From: Anaerolineae bacterium
Lineage (GTDB): Bacteria > Chloroflexota > Anaerolineae > B4-G1 > SLSP01
Assembly: GCA_018055515.1 (NCBI GenBank)
Contig: JAGPHL010000078.1
Location: 5,643 to 11,432 of the forward strand
Length of the DNA stretch: 5,790 nt
Direction: 5' to 3'
The position numbers were made by a program, and so were the translations under genes. The notes under the pieces are model-generated. The model did not search any database and was not told where the DNA came from. It saw nothing but the letters and a program-made list of their open reading frames with translations. Shown here in pieces: positions 1 through 5,767 of the stretch (within the stretch, counting starts at the first letter, position 1; every line of letters starts with the position of its first letter).

Positions 1-14
1 GAGGAGGTTAGATC
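1..14 (+). promoter_or_regulatory. Ribosome binding site for the vWA gene
   Basis: The window opens with GAGGAGG at 1-7, a strong Shine-Dalgarno sequence ending 7 nt before the ATG at 15. This supports ATG15 as the start; a second ATG follows immediately at 18 and could also be used. No promoter can be assessed because only 14 nt of upstream sequence are present, so the operon may begin further upstream. Confidence 0.75.
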
Positions 15-728
15 ATGATGCGACGACCTGGCGGTGAACTGGCGACGCGCCCCTTGCATTTTATCTGGATTGCCGATTGCTCCGGCTCGATGTCTCAGGA
101 TGGAAAAATCCAGGCCCTGAACACGGCCATTCGCGAGGCGATCCCGCACATGCAGAAAGTAGCCGATGAGAACCCCAACGCGCAAGTGTTGGTCCGCGCC
201 ATCAAATTTTCCAACGGCGCGCAGTGGCACATCTCTCAGCCGACGCCCGTGGCGGATTTCCGCTGGACGGACCTGGAGGCGGAAGGGGTGACGGACATGG
301 GCAAGGCGTTCTCGATGGTGGCAGAGCAGCTCAAGATCCCGCCGATGACGGAGCGCGCCCTGCCGCCAGTGCTGGTGCTCATCTCCGATGGGCAACCGAC
401 GGACGATTACCAGAAGGGCCTGCAAGAGCTGCTGGATCAGCCCTGGGGCAAGAAGGCGGTGCGGATCGCCATTGCTATCGGCGCGGACGCCGACCTGGAC
501 GTGCTGCAAAAATTCATCGGCAACCCCGAAATTACGCCGCTGCAGGCGAACAACCCGGAGGCGCTGGTCAAATACATCCGCTGGGTCTCCACCGTGGTGC
601 TCAAATCGGCGTCGGCGCCGGCAAGCCAGTCGGCGGCAGATGCGCCGACCGCGCCCAACGTGCCTGTGCCCGTCGCTCCCCCGGCGGTTGACGCTAACGG
701 ACCCCAAACGGCTGCCGACGTTTGGTAA
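15..728 (+). CDS. TerY-like von Willebrand factor A (vWA) domain protein
   Basis: A 237-residue cytosolic protein with no signal peptide or membrane segment. The vWA fold spans about residues 13-195. The metal-ion-dependent adhesion site (MIDAS) is complete: DCSGSM at 21-26 gives D21, S23 and S25, T93 lies in GVTDMG, and D125 lies in LISDGQPTDD. Such domains bind a divalent metal and dock protein partners; the protein is not expected to be an enzyme. The sequence resembles TerY-type vWA proteins, which occur next to a PP2C phosphatase and a protein kinase, exactly the partners found here. Residues 198-237 form an Ala/Pro-rich, probably disordered tail; I see no C-terminal zinc ribbon, which some TerY relatives carry. 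The stop codon lies 12 nt before the phosphatase start, consistent with one transcript. The family call is firm; the target is unknown. Confidence 0.93.
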   Translation: MMRRPGGELATRPLHFIWIADCSGSMSQDGKIQALNTAIREAIPHMQKVADENPNAQVLVRAIKFSNGAQWHISQPTPVADFRWTDLEAEGVTDMGKAFSMVAEQLKIPPMTERALPPVLVLISDGQPTDDYQKGLQELLDQPWGKKAVRIAIAIGADADLDVLQKFIGNPEITPLQANNPEALVKYIRWVSTVVLKSASAPASQSAADAPTAPNVPVPVAPPAVDANGPQTAADVW

Positions 729-740
729 AGGAGGCTTCCC
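727..740 (+). promoter_or_regulatory. Ribosome binding site for the PP2C gene, overlapping the vWA stop
   Basis: AAAGGAGG at 727-734 begins inside the TAA stop codon (726-728) of the vWA gene and ends 6 nt before ATG741. The close packing suggests that ribosomes finishing the vWA gene can re-initiate on the phosphatase gene. It fixes ATG741 as the start; a second Met codon three codons on (residue 4) has no better site. Confidence 0.75.
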
Positions 741-1787
741 ATGGCTACAATGGGCCCTCAGCCCATCTGGCGTGCTGTGGGCCAATCGGTGCGCGGAGCC
801 ACACACGTGCGCGCAGCGATGCCCAATCAGGACGCCTGGCGCTGTCTCCCGGAGTCGGCGGAAGGGCCTCCGCTCATCGTCGCGGTCTCCGATGGGCACG
901 GCAGCGCGCGCAGCTTCCGCAGTCACATCGGTTCTGCCCAAGCCGTGGACATCGCCGTCGGCGTGTTGCGGGAGCTGCTTGAAGGGCAGCCTCAACCGCT
1001 GAATCTCTCGGCGGTCAAGCGCACGGCGGAAGAGCGCTTACCGGGGGAGATTGTGCGTCGCTGGCAGGAGGCGGTGGAGCAGGAACGCCGGGAGCATCCC
1101 TTCACGGAGGCAGAGCTGCAGGCCGTCGTGCAGAAGCACGGCCCTAAGGCTGTAGAGGATCTCGAGAAAAATCCGCGGCTGGCCTATGGGGCCACGCTGC
1201 TGGTGGTGCTGGCGGCGGAATCCTTCATCCTCTACCTCCAACTGGGCGATGGCGACATCCTCACCGTCTCGGAGAGCGGCGAGGTCACGCGCCCCCTGCC
1301 CGACGATACACGGCTCTTTGCCGATCAGACGACCTCGCTGTGTATTCCCGAAGCCTGGCGCGATTTTCGGATCCGTTTCCAGGCGTTGACGGGGGCGCCG
1401 CCAGCCCTCATCCTGCTCAGCACCGATGGCTATGCCAATTCCTTCGTGAACGAGGCCGCTTTCTTGCAGGTGGGGGGCGACATCTGGGATCTCCTCCGTG
1501 CGCAAGGGCTGGAGCAAGTCCAGGCGAGTCTGGTCGGTTGGCTGACTGAGGCGTCGGAAAAGGGCAGCGGGGATGACATCACCCTCGCGCTGCTGTGCCG
1601 CACGGAGCTGTTGCCGGCCCCGGAGGAACTCGCGGCGCAAGCGGCCCTTGCGGAGTCGCCCATCGCGCCGGAGGAGCCGCCGGCTCCCGACGAGAGCGTT
1701 GCGCCGCCGGGGAATCGGCGGCTCTGGTACGATGACCCCGATTTCGGTGCAGGGAACCCTGCTCCAGGCTGTTCGGAGGCGCCATGA
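741..1787 (+). CDS. PP2C-family Ser/Thr protein phosphatase
   Basis: A 348-residue soluble protein that should hydrolyse phosphoserine/phosphothreonine using two Mn or Mg ions. The PP2C signature motifs appear in order: NQD at 29-31, SDGHGSA at 50-56 (metal ligands D51 and G52), YGATL at 149-153, GDGD at 169-172, STDG at 227-230 (metal Asp229) and GDDIT at 277-281. All metal-binding acidic residues are present, so activity is expected. Between motifs two and three is a charged helical stretch (about 88-145), as in the bacterial PP2C_2-like subgroup. The catalytic domain ends near 287 and is followed by a Pro/Ala/Glu-rich tail (about 290-326) closing with an aromatic/acidic segment, RLWYDDPDFG at 327-336, that could be a docking peptide. 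It lies between the vWA and LRR genes and overlaps the latter by ATGA. The likely substrate is the cluster kinase or its targets (inference). Confidence 0.94.
   Translation: MATMGPQPIWRAVGQSVRGATHVRAAMPNQDAWRCLPESAEGPPLIVAVSDGHGSARSFRSHIGSAQAVDIAVGVLRELLEGQPQPLNLSAVKRTAEERLPGEIVRRWQEAVEQERREHPFTEAELQAVVQKHGPKAVEDLEKNPRLAYGATLLVVLAAESFILYLQLGDGDILTVSESGEVTRPLPDDTRLFADQTTSLCIPEAWRDFRIRFQALTGAPPALILLSTDGYANSFVNEAAFLQVGGDIWDLLRAQGLEQVQASLVGWLTEASEKGSGDDITLALLCRTELLPAPEELAAQAALAESPIAPEEPPAPDESVAPPGNRRLWYDDPDFGAGNPAPGCSEAP
1775..1787 (+). promoter_or_regulatory. RBS plus ATGA stop/start overlap (translational coupling)
   Basis: GGAGG at 1775-1779 sits only 4 nt before ATG1784, and the start codon overlaps the phosphatase stop as ATGA (1784-1787). 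This arrangement is typical of translationally coupled genes whose products are needed in matched amounts. It also supports ATG1784 as the true start of the LRR gene. Confidence 0.8.
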
Positions 1788-2107
1788 ACGAGCTGGTCCG
1801 CCAAAAATTGCGCGAGCTGGTGCAACAACGGCAGGCCATCAAGGCTGCGAAAGGCCACGATCCGGTCCTGCATGGGGGCACGTGTCGGCGGCAGCTGGAA
1901 AAGCTCTGTGGTGACGGCTGCCTCACGGAGATCAATGTGCTGACGACTGCCGTGCGCGATCAGATCCCCGCCGATATTGAGGCCTGGCCCGCCGGCGCTC
2001 CCATTGCCGAACACCTGGAGCGGCTGACCGCGCAGTTCATGGAACACTACGCCCTGCGCGAGGATGCTGCGCGCTGGGCGGTGGAGGCCTGGGCGGAAGC
2101 GTTGGGC
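1784..2107 (+). other. Shared N-terminal helical domain, copy 1 (LRR protein residues 1-108)
   Basis: This segment encodes a predicted all-helical domain homologous to residues 1-101 of the adjacent WD40 protein (3113-3415). Shared features are the RQ-x-L-x-x-LV-x-Q start, an Arg/Cys-containing helix near residue 34, an E-I-x-VL turn at 49-53, and the closing motif AARWAVEAWAEALG at 95-108. This copy is the more divergent: residues 42-47 contain CGDGC in place of the charged turn of the WD40 copy. I cannot name the family. Its position on two different scaffolds suggests a homotypic or adaptor interaction role (inference). Confidence 0.75.
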
Positions 2108-3109
2108 ATGGCGGGAGCAGCGCCTTCTCTCATCCCGCCGCCGGCGCCCGATCCGACCCCGGCAGGAGCGGCGCCTTCTCTCTTCACGCCGTCACCGGTG
2201 ACCGGAGCGCCGCTGTTGTTTTCTACCTGGAGGATGACGGTGTTGACGCGGCCTCGGGGCGGCGCGCACGAGGAGTGGGTCGTGAAGGGTGAGTCGCCTC
2301 CCCCCTTCACGCCGTCCCCCGGCGAGGACCTCGGCGTCCGCCCGGAGGGCCTCGACTACCCTCAAATCGGGCTGTGGGCCAGCAGCTTCCGGATGCCGGA
2401 GCGCATTCGCTATCTCGACCTGAGCGACAAGGCGCTCTTCGATCCTTACCTGGATTGCCTCACCCTTTTCACGGGGCTGATGGAATTGAATCTGGAGCGG
2501 ACGGACATTACCGGGGAGGGCCTCAGCTCTTTGCAGGATCAGCCTCTTACCTGGTTGAGCCTGCAGGCGTGCAAAAATCTCTCGGACAAGGGATTGGAGG
2601 CCGTCGGCCGGCTGCGCAACCTGCAGTATCTGGATCTCAGCGACTGCAACGGCATCACGGCGCAGGGGTTGTGGCATCTGCGGGCGTTGACGGATCTGCG
2701 CGTTTTGCGCCTGGAACGGTGCACGCTGTTGCAAGAGGAGACCCTGGCGCCGCTGGCGGCCATTCCGCACCTCGAAGAACTCGATCTGAGTGAGACGCGG
2801 ATCAGCGGCGTGGGATTCTTGCATTTTCACCACAACCGCGTGTTGCGCAGGCTCTCCCTCGAAGGGTGCAGGCGCGTGACCTCCGAGACGGTGGTGCACC
2901 TGCTAAACCTGGAGGCGTTGGAAGTCCTGCATCTGGGCTGGACCGCGATGGGGGACGAGGCCCTGGAGCACCTCAAGGCTTTGCCGAATCTGCGGAAGCT
3001 GGACGTGTCGGGGTGCACTCGATTGACCGGCGACAAGCTTGACGAGCTGCGGAGGCGCGGCGTTCGTGTTTTCTCCGGGGAGTCGCCGGTGATTTTGGGA
3101 GGGGCCTGA
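1784..3109 (+). CDS. Leucine-rich-repeat protein with N-terminal adaptor-like domain
   Basis: A 441-residue soluble protein in three parts. Residues 1-108 are the helical module shared with the downstream WD40 protein. Residues 109-185 are a Pro/Ala/Gly-rich linker with repeated segments (GAAPSL at 111 and 128, FTPSP at 134 and 175). Residues 205-430 hold about eight to nine leucine-rich repeats of roughly 23-26 residues in an L-x-x-L-x-L-x-x-C/T register, for example YLDLSD (210-215), MELNLERTDITGEGL (233-247), YLDLSDCNGITAQGL (282-296) and KLDVSGCTRLTGDKL (405-419). The Asn/Cys-containing pattern with GL or AL at the repeat end resembles the RNI/cysteine-containing LRR subclass, which forms curved protein-binding surfaces. 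No enzymatic motif is visible. A binding or sensor subunit of the kinase/phosphatase cluster is the likely role. Its start overlaps the PP2C stop and its end lies 3 nt before the WD40 gene. Confidence 0.92.
   Translation: MNELVRQKLRELVQQRQAIKAAKGHDPVLHGGTCRRQLEKLCGDGCLTEINVLTTAVRDQIPADIEAWPAGAPIAEHLERLTAQFMEHYALREDAARWAVEAWAEALGMAGAAPSLIPPPAPDPTPAGAAPSLFTPSPVTGAPLLFSTWRMTVLTRPRGGAHEEWVVKGESPPPFTPSPGEDLGVRPEGLDYPQIGLWASSFRMPERIRYLDLSDKALFDPYLDCLTLFTGLMELNLERTDITGEGLSSLQDQPLTWLSLQACKNLSDKGLEAVGRLRNLQYLDLSDCNGITAQGLWHLRALTDLRVLRLERCTLLQEETLAPLAAIPHLEELDLSETRISGVGFLHFHHNRVLRRLSLEGCRRVTSETVVHLLNLEALEVLHLGWTAMGDEALEHLKALPNLRKLDVSGCTRLTGDKLDELRRRGVRVFSGESPVILGGA
2114..2182 (+). repeat. In-frame direct repeat in the LRR-protein linker (18-bp units, 51 bp apart)
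   Basis: Two 18-bp units at 2114-2131 and 2165-2182 differ at one base (GGAGC[A/G]GCGCCTTCTCTC). Their spacing of 51 nt is a multiple of three, so both encode GAAPSL (residues 111-116 and 128-133). This indicates expansion of a flexible linker by duplication. Confidence 0.8.
2191..2202. repeat. Perfect 12-bp palindrome inside the linker coding sequence
   Basis: GTCACCGGTGAC at 2191-2202 is identical to its reverse complement and lies directly after the first CTTCACGCC unit, sharing its last three bases. It encodes part of PSPVTGA. It could be a protein-binding site or a remnant of an inserted repeat element, but a chance palindrome in GC-rich coding DNA is possible. Confidence 0.45.
2282..2310. 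repeat. Short inverted repeat (8-bp arms) in the linker coding sequence
   Basis: GTGAAGGG at 2282-2289 is the exact reverse complement of CCCTTCAC at 2303-2310, with a 13-nt loop. It falls at the downstream end of the proline-rich linker and overlaps the second CTTCACGCCGTC unit. No T-tract follows, so it is not a terminator. Confidence 0.45.
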
Positions 3110-3115
3110 TCTATG
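3097..3115 (+). promoter_or_regulatory. Ribosome binding site for the WD40 gene inside the end of the LRR gene
   Basis: GGGAGGGG at 3097-3104 lies within the last codons of the LRR gene, 8 nt before ATG3113. The LRR stop is TGA at 3107-3109, leaving a 3-nt gap. This supports ATG3113 as the start and co-translation from one mRNA. Confidence 0.75.
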
Positions 3116-3415
3116 AACGACGCCGCTCGCCAGGCGTTGGTGCAGCTGGTCGCGCAGGAGGGTCGCAGCGCGTATGAGAATCCCCGCCGCTGCGATGCCC
3201 TGTTGCGCGATCTGGCCCCGGAGCACAAGCGGGAGATCTTCGTGCTGGTGAGCGCCCTGGAGCAGGGGGTGGCCAATGACCTGCTGGCGTTGCAGGGACA
3301 GGTGCCGACGGGGGTGTTGCTCGCGCAGGTGACGGCGAAGCTTCAATCAGCGCTGGCGTTGACTGACGAGGCGGCGCGCTGGGCGGTGGAGTCGTGGGCG
3401 TTGGCGCTGGGAGTG
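3113..3415 (+). other. Shared N-terminal helical domain, copy 2 (WD40 protein residues 1-101)
   Basis: This is the second copy of the module found at the start of the LRR protein. Here it shows NPRRCDALLRDL (23-34), KREIFVLVSALEQGV (39-53) and AARWAVESWALALG (87-100). It looks like the more canonical copy, with the Pro-x-x-Cys-x-x-Leu-Leu-x-Asp helix and the EI-x-VL-x-x-AL helix well preserved. It joins the WD40 propeller through a short linker (about 102-117). Confidence 0.75.
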
Positions 3416-4357
3416 CTGCCCGGCGGCGCCAGCGCGATGGACGCTTCCGCGCTGGCCGTGAGCATCAAATTGCAGGCCACGTTGGCCGGGCATCAGGCCG
3501 AGGTGACCGCGCTGGCGTTCAGCCCGAATGGTCAGCGGTTGGCCTCCGCCGGGATGGACGGCCTCGCTGTGATCTGGAACGTCCCGGATGGGCAGGCGCT
3601 GTTCCGCTGCAGCGAGGACCTGGGGGTGTTGAGCAGTGTGGCCTTCAGCCCCGATGGGAGCCTCGTGGCGCTCGGCGGCGCGGACGCCGAGATCGCGCTC
3701 TGGCAGCCGGAAGCCGCGGGTCGGCTGCGCCGGCTGCGCGGGCACAGCGGCGAGGTGACGGGGGTGACGTTCACGCCGGATGGCAAGACGCTCATCTCCG
3801 GCAGCCGCGACGGCACGTTGCGCTGGTGGGACGTGGAAAGCCGCACCGAGCGCTTGCGCGTGTCGGCGCATTCCGATGGCGTCCAGGGGCTGGCGCTCAG
3901 CCCCAACGGGCAGCGTCTGGCCTCGGCGGGCGGCTGGGATCGCAGCGTCAAAGTGTGGGATGCGGTCGGCGGGCAGGAATTGCACAAGCTCATGGGACAC
4001 ACTTCCCAGGTCACTTCCGTGGCCTTCGGGCCCGATAACGTGCTGGTAGCTTCGGGGGGCTGGGACGAGAAGGTGTTGTTGTGGGAGCCGCAACGACAGC
4101 CGCAACCGCGCGTGTTGACCGAGAAGGACGGCCTCATGGGGTTGATTTTCGCGGTGGCGCTCAGCCCGGACGCGCGGGTGTTGATCTCGGGCAGCTGGGA
4201 CGCGCTGTTGCGCGTGTGGGATGTGGCGCAAGGACAGCTGCTGCGCAAGTTGGGACAGCACAATGGCATGGTGTTGAGCGTCGCCTGCAGTGCGGACGGC
4301 ATGGCGTTGGCCTCCGGCGATGCCGAGGGCAAAATCCTGCTGTGGAAAATGAGGTAG
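3113..4357 (+). CDS. WD40-repeat (seven-bladed beta-propeller) protein with N-terminal adaptor-like domain
   Basis: A 414-residue soluble protein. Residues 1-101 are the helical domain shared with the LRR protein. Seven WD40 repeats follow, enough to close a single propeller, at approximately 124-157, 166-198, 208-241, 249-284, 293-325, 335-371 and 379-413. They show the family hallmarks: GH near each blade start (GH at 126, 210 and 295), F/L-SP-[ND]-G turns, and WD-type endings (WD at 239, 282 and 369; variants WN, WQ, WE and WK elsewhere). The last repeat ends at residue 413 of 414, so nothing follows the propeller. WD40 propellers bind proteins or peptides and have no catalytic role. As the second scaffold in the cluster, sharing an adaptor domain with the LRR protein, it probably forms part of the same signalling assembly (inference). 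Confidence 0.94.
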   Translation: MNDAARQALVQLVAQEGRSAYENPRRCDALLRDLAPEHKREIFVLVSALEQGVANDLLALQGQVPTGVLLAQVTAKLQSALALTDEAARWAVESWALALGVLPGGASAMDASALAVSIKLQATLAGHQAEVTALAFSPNGQRLASAGMDGLAVIWNVPDGQALFRCSEDLGVLSSVAFSPDGSLVALGGADAEIALWQPEAAGRLRRLRGHSGEVTGVTFTPDGKTLISGSRDGTLRWWDVESRTERLRVSAHSDGVQGLALSPNGQRLASAGGWDRSVKVWDAVGGQELHKLMGHTSQVTSVAFGPDNVLVASGGWDEKVLLWEPQRQPQPRVLTEKDGLMGLIFAVALSPDARVLISGSWDALLRVWDVAQGQLLRKLGQHNGMVLSVACSADGMALASGDAEGKILLWKMR

Positions 4358-4371
4358 GACTGGATGTTGGC

Positions 4372-4406
4372 CCCATTACCCCTCGCCCATCACCCATTGC
4401 CCATTA
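4372..4406 (+). repeat. Heptanucleotide tandem repeat (five CCCATTA-like units), G-quadruplex pattern on the minus strand
   Basis: Five consecutive 7-bp units start at 4372, 4379, 4386, 4393 and 4400 with consensus CCCATTR; the second unit, CCCCTCG, is the most divergent. C-tracts of 3-4 bases lie at 4371-4374, 4379-4382, 4386-4388, 4393-4395 and 4400-4402, separated by 3-4 bases. On the minus strand this makes five G-tracts with short loops, matching the usual G-quadruplex pattern. Heptanucleotide short tandem repeats of this type are known as dispersed elements in cyanobacteria and some other bacteria. Confidence 0.85.
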
Positions 4407-4436
4407 CCTCTGGCAGGATCGTTAATTCATGATTTT

Positions 4437-4450
4437 GGAGGTGGAAGAGC
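4437..4450 (+). promoter_or_regulatory. Ribosome binding site for the kinase gene
   Basis: GGAGG at 4437-4441 ends 9 nt before ATG4451, within a purine-rich run up to the start codon. It supports ATG4451. The upstream GATTTTGG-GAG context echoes the sequence just before the WD40 start (3091-3102), although the two regions are otherwise unrelated. Confidence 0.75.
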
Positions 4451-5767
4451 ATGGGTGAAATCTTCAAGCCTGGGGATGTGGTGCTGACGGAGACCTCGCA
4501 ATTGCCCTGCAAGGTGGAGCTCTTTTTGGGCGGCGGCGGGCAGGGCGAAGTTTACAAGGCCGATTTGGGCGGCAAAAAAGTGGCGCTCAAGTGGTACTTC
4601 CCCAGTCAGGCGACGCCGCAACAGCGCGCGGCTCTGGAGACGTTGGTGAAGATGGGGGCCCCCAACGACAAATTCCTGTGGCCCCTGGATCTCACCCTCG
4701 CTGAGAATGTGCCCGGCTTCGGGTATTACATGTCGTTGCGGGAACCGCGCTTCAAGGGCATTGTGGATTTGATGAAGCGCCGCATCGAGCCGACGTTCCG
4801 CGCGCTGGCCAAAGCCGGCTTCATTCTGGCGGACAGCTACCTGCAGCTCCATGCCAAAGGGCTGTGCTATCGCGACATCTCGTTCGGCAACGTCTTTTTC
4901 GATCCCGATACCGGCGACACGCTCATTTGCGACAATGACAACGTCGCCGTAGACAAGCGCCAGCAAGTGGGGGTGTTGGGGACGCCGCGCTTCATGGCGC
5001 CCGAAGTGGTGCGCGGCGAGGCGCTGCCCAGCACCCAGACAGACCTGTACTCGCTGGCCGTGCTGCTCTTTTATATGTTCATCGTGCATCATCCGTTGGA
5101 GGGGAAGCGCGAGACGGCGATCAAGTGTCTGGATCTGCCCGCGATGAACCAGCTCTACGGGACCGATCCGCTCTTCATCTTCGATCCCAACGACGACTCC
5201 AACCGTCCCCTGCGCGGTTACCACGACAATGCGCTGGACTTCTGGCCGATTTATCCCCAGTTCTTGCGCGAGCTGTTCACCCGGGCCTTCACGGTCGGGC
5301 TGAAAGATCCGCAGGCGCGCGTGCGCGAGAGTGAGTGGCGCGGGGCCATGACCCAACTGCAGGATGCTATCTTCTACTGCGCTCAGTGCGGCGCGGAGAA
5401 TTTTTATGATGGGGACGCGCTTCGGACGACGGGAAAGTTGTCGCCGTGTTGGAATTGCGGCAGCGAGCTGCTTTTGCCGCCGCGCATCCGCATCGGCAAG
5501 CAGCTGATCATGCTCAATCATGATACGCAGCTCTTCCCGCATCATGTAGACGACAGCCGGCTCTATGATTTCAGCGCGCCCATCGCCGAGATCGTTCGCA
5601 ATCCCCAAAACCCGAACATTTGGGGCCTCAAGAATCTCTCGACGCAGAAATGGGTCATCACGCGCCAGGATGCGAGCACGCAGGACGTGGAGCCGGGCCG
5701 CAGTGTGACCCTGCAGACGGGGATCCGCATCAACTTTGGCGCGAAAGAGGGCGAAATCCGCGGCTAG
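4451..5767 (+). CDS. Ser/Thr protein kinase with C-terminal zinc ribbon and FHA-like tail (TerY-P triad type)
   Basis: A 438-residue cytosolic protein without a transmembrane segment, unlike many PASTA-type bacterial kinases. The kinase domain covers about residues 20-300: glycine-rich loop LGGGGQGEVY (26-35), ATP-anchoring lysine K47 in VALK, catalytic loop YRDISFGN (140-147) with D142 and N147, magnesium-binding D161 in CDNDN, APE motif at 183-185, and the helix F Asp198 in TDLYSLAVLLF. Two departures from textbook kinases are visible: the HRD-x-K lysine is Ser144, and DFG reads DND. The key acidic and Asn residues remain, so activity is plausible. Next comes a C-x2-C...C-x2-C zinc ribbon (C310, C313, C333, C336). 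The last ~90 residues look beta-rich, with GLKNLS (392-397), W401, and EPGRSVTLQTGIRINFG (414-430) resembling the core of an FHA-like fold. This architecture and the vWA/PP2C neighbours fit the TerY-P kinase class. It is separated from the other genes by a repeat-bearing spacer. Confidence 0.95.
   Translation: MGEIFKPGDVVLTETSQLPCKVELFLGGGGQGEVYKADLGGKKVALKWYFPSQATPQQRAALETLVKMGAPNDKFLWPLDLTLAENVPGFGYYMSLREPRFKGIVDLMKRRIEPTFRALAKAGFILADSYLQLHAKGLCYRDISFGNVFFDPDTGDTLICDNDNVAVDKRQQVGVLGTPRFMAPEVVRGEALPSTQTDLYSLAVLLFYMFIVHHPLEGKRETAIKCLDLPAMNQLYGTDPLFIFDPNDDSNRPLRGYHDNALDFWPIYPQFLRELFTRAFTVGLKDPQARVRESEWRGAMTQLQDAIFYCAQCGAENFYDGDALRTTGKLSPCWNCGSELLLPPRIRIGKQLIMLNHDTQLFPHHVDDSRLYDFSAPIAEIVRNPQNPNIWGLKNLSTQKWVITRQDASTQDVEPGRSVTLQTGIRINFGAKEGEIRG

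Larger units (their letters stand above)
2182..2316 (+). repeat. Second in-frame direct repeat in the linker (12-bp units)
   Basis: CTTCACGCCGTC occurs exactly at 2182-2193 and 2305-2316, 123 nt apart and in frame. It encodes the start of FTPSP at residues 134-138 and again at 175-179. Together with the GAAPSL repeat, it brackets the low-complexity linker between the helical domain and the LRR domain. Confidence 0.7.
4358..4450 (+). other. Intergenic spacer between the WD40 and kinase genes
   Basis: This 93-nt gap is the only real spacer in the window. It holds a C-rich heptamer tandem repeat (4372-4406), then an AT-richer stretch (4420-4436) and the kinase ribosome binding site. No stem followed by a T-tract is visible, so I see no intrinsic terminator. 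A weak promoter-like pair (TTGCCC 4397-4402 and TTAATT 4422-4427, 19-nt spacer) is present but too degenerate to call. Confidence 0.7.

Noticed and set aside
2282..2310. Hairpin as an internal transcription terminator
   Set aside because: The stem has only 8 bp, no T-tract follows, and it lies inside an intact coding sequence.
2192..2899. Minus-strand open frame across the LRR gene
   Set aside because: It has an Arg/Gln-rich shadow composition, no domain and no convincing start context; the LRR periodicity is on the + strand.
3347..4261. Long minus-strand open frame (304 codons) across the WD40 gene
   Set aside because: The His/Arg/Pro/Gln-rich translation is typical of antisense reading of a GC-rich gene, and the + strand WD40 repeats explain the region fully.
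4372..4406. CRISPR-like repeat array
   Set aside because: The units are 7 bp and directly adjacent with no spacers, so it is a simple tandem repeat.
4397..4427. Possible -35/-10 promoter (TTGCCC, 19 nt, TTAATT) before the kinase
   Set aside because: Both boxes match poorly, the spacer is long, and the -35 box falls inside the heptamer repeat. Transcript-start mapping would be needed to support it.
4429..4458. Nine-codon leader-like open frame overlapping the kinase start
   Set aside because: Its upstream AGGA is weak, it has no attenuator-like structure or biased codons, and the strong GGAGG at 4437 serves ATG4451. It is most likely chance.
4427..5608. Long open frame (393 codons) on the minus strand across the kinase gene
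   Set aside because: It is antisense to a kinase with clear motifs in order. The translation shows no recognisable domain, and long antisense open frames are expected in GC-rich coding DNA.
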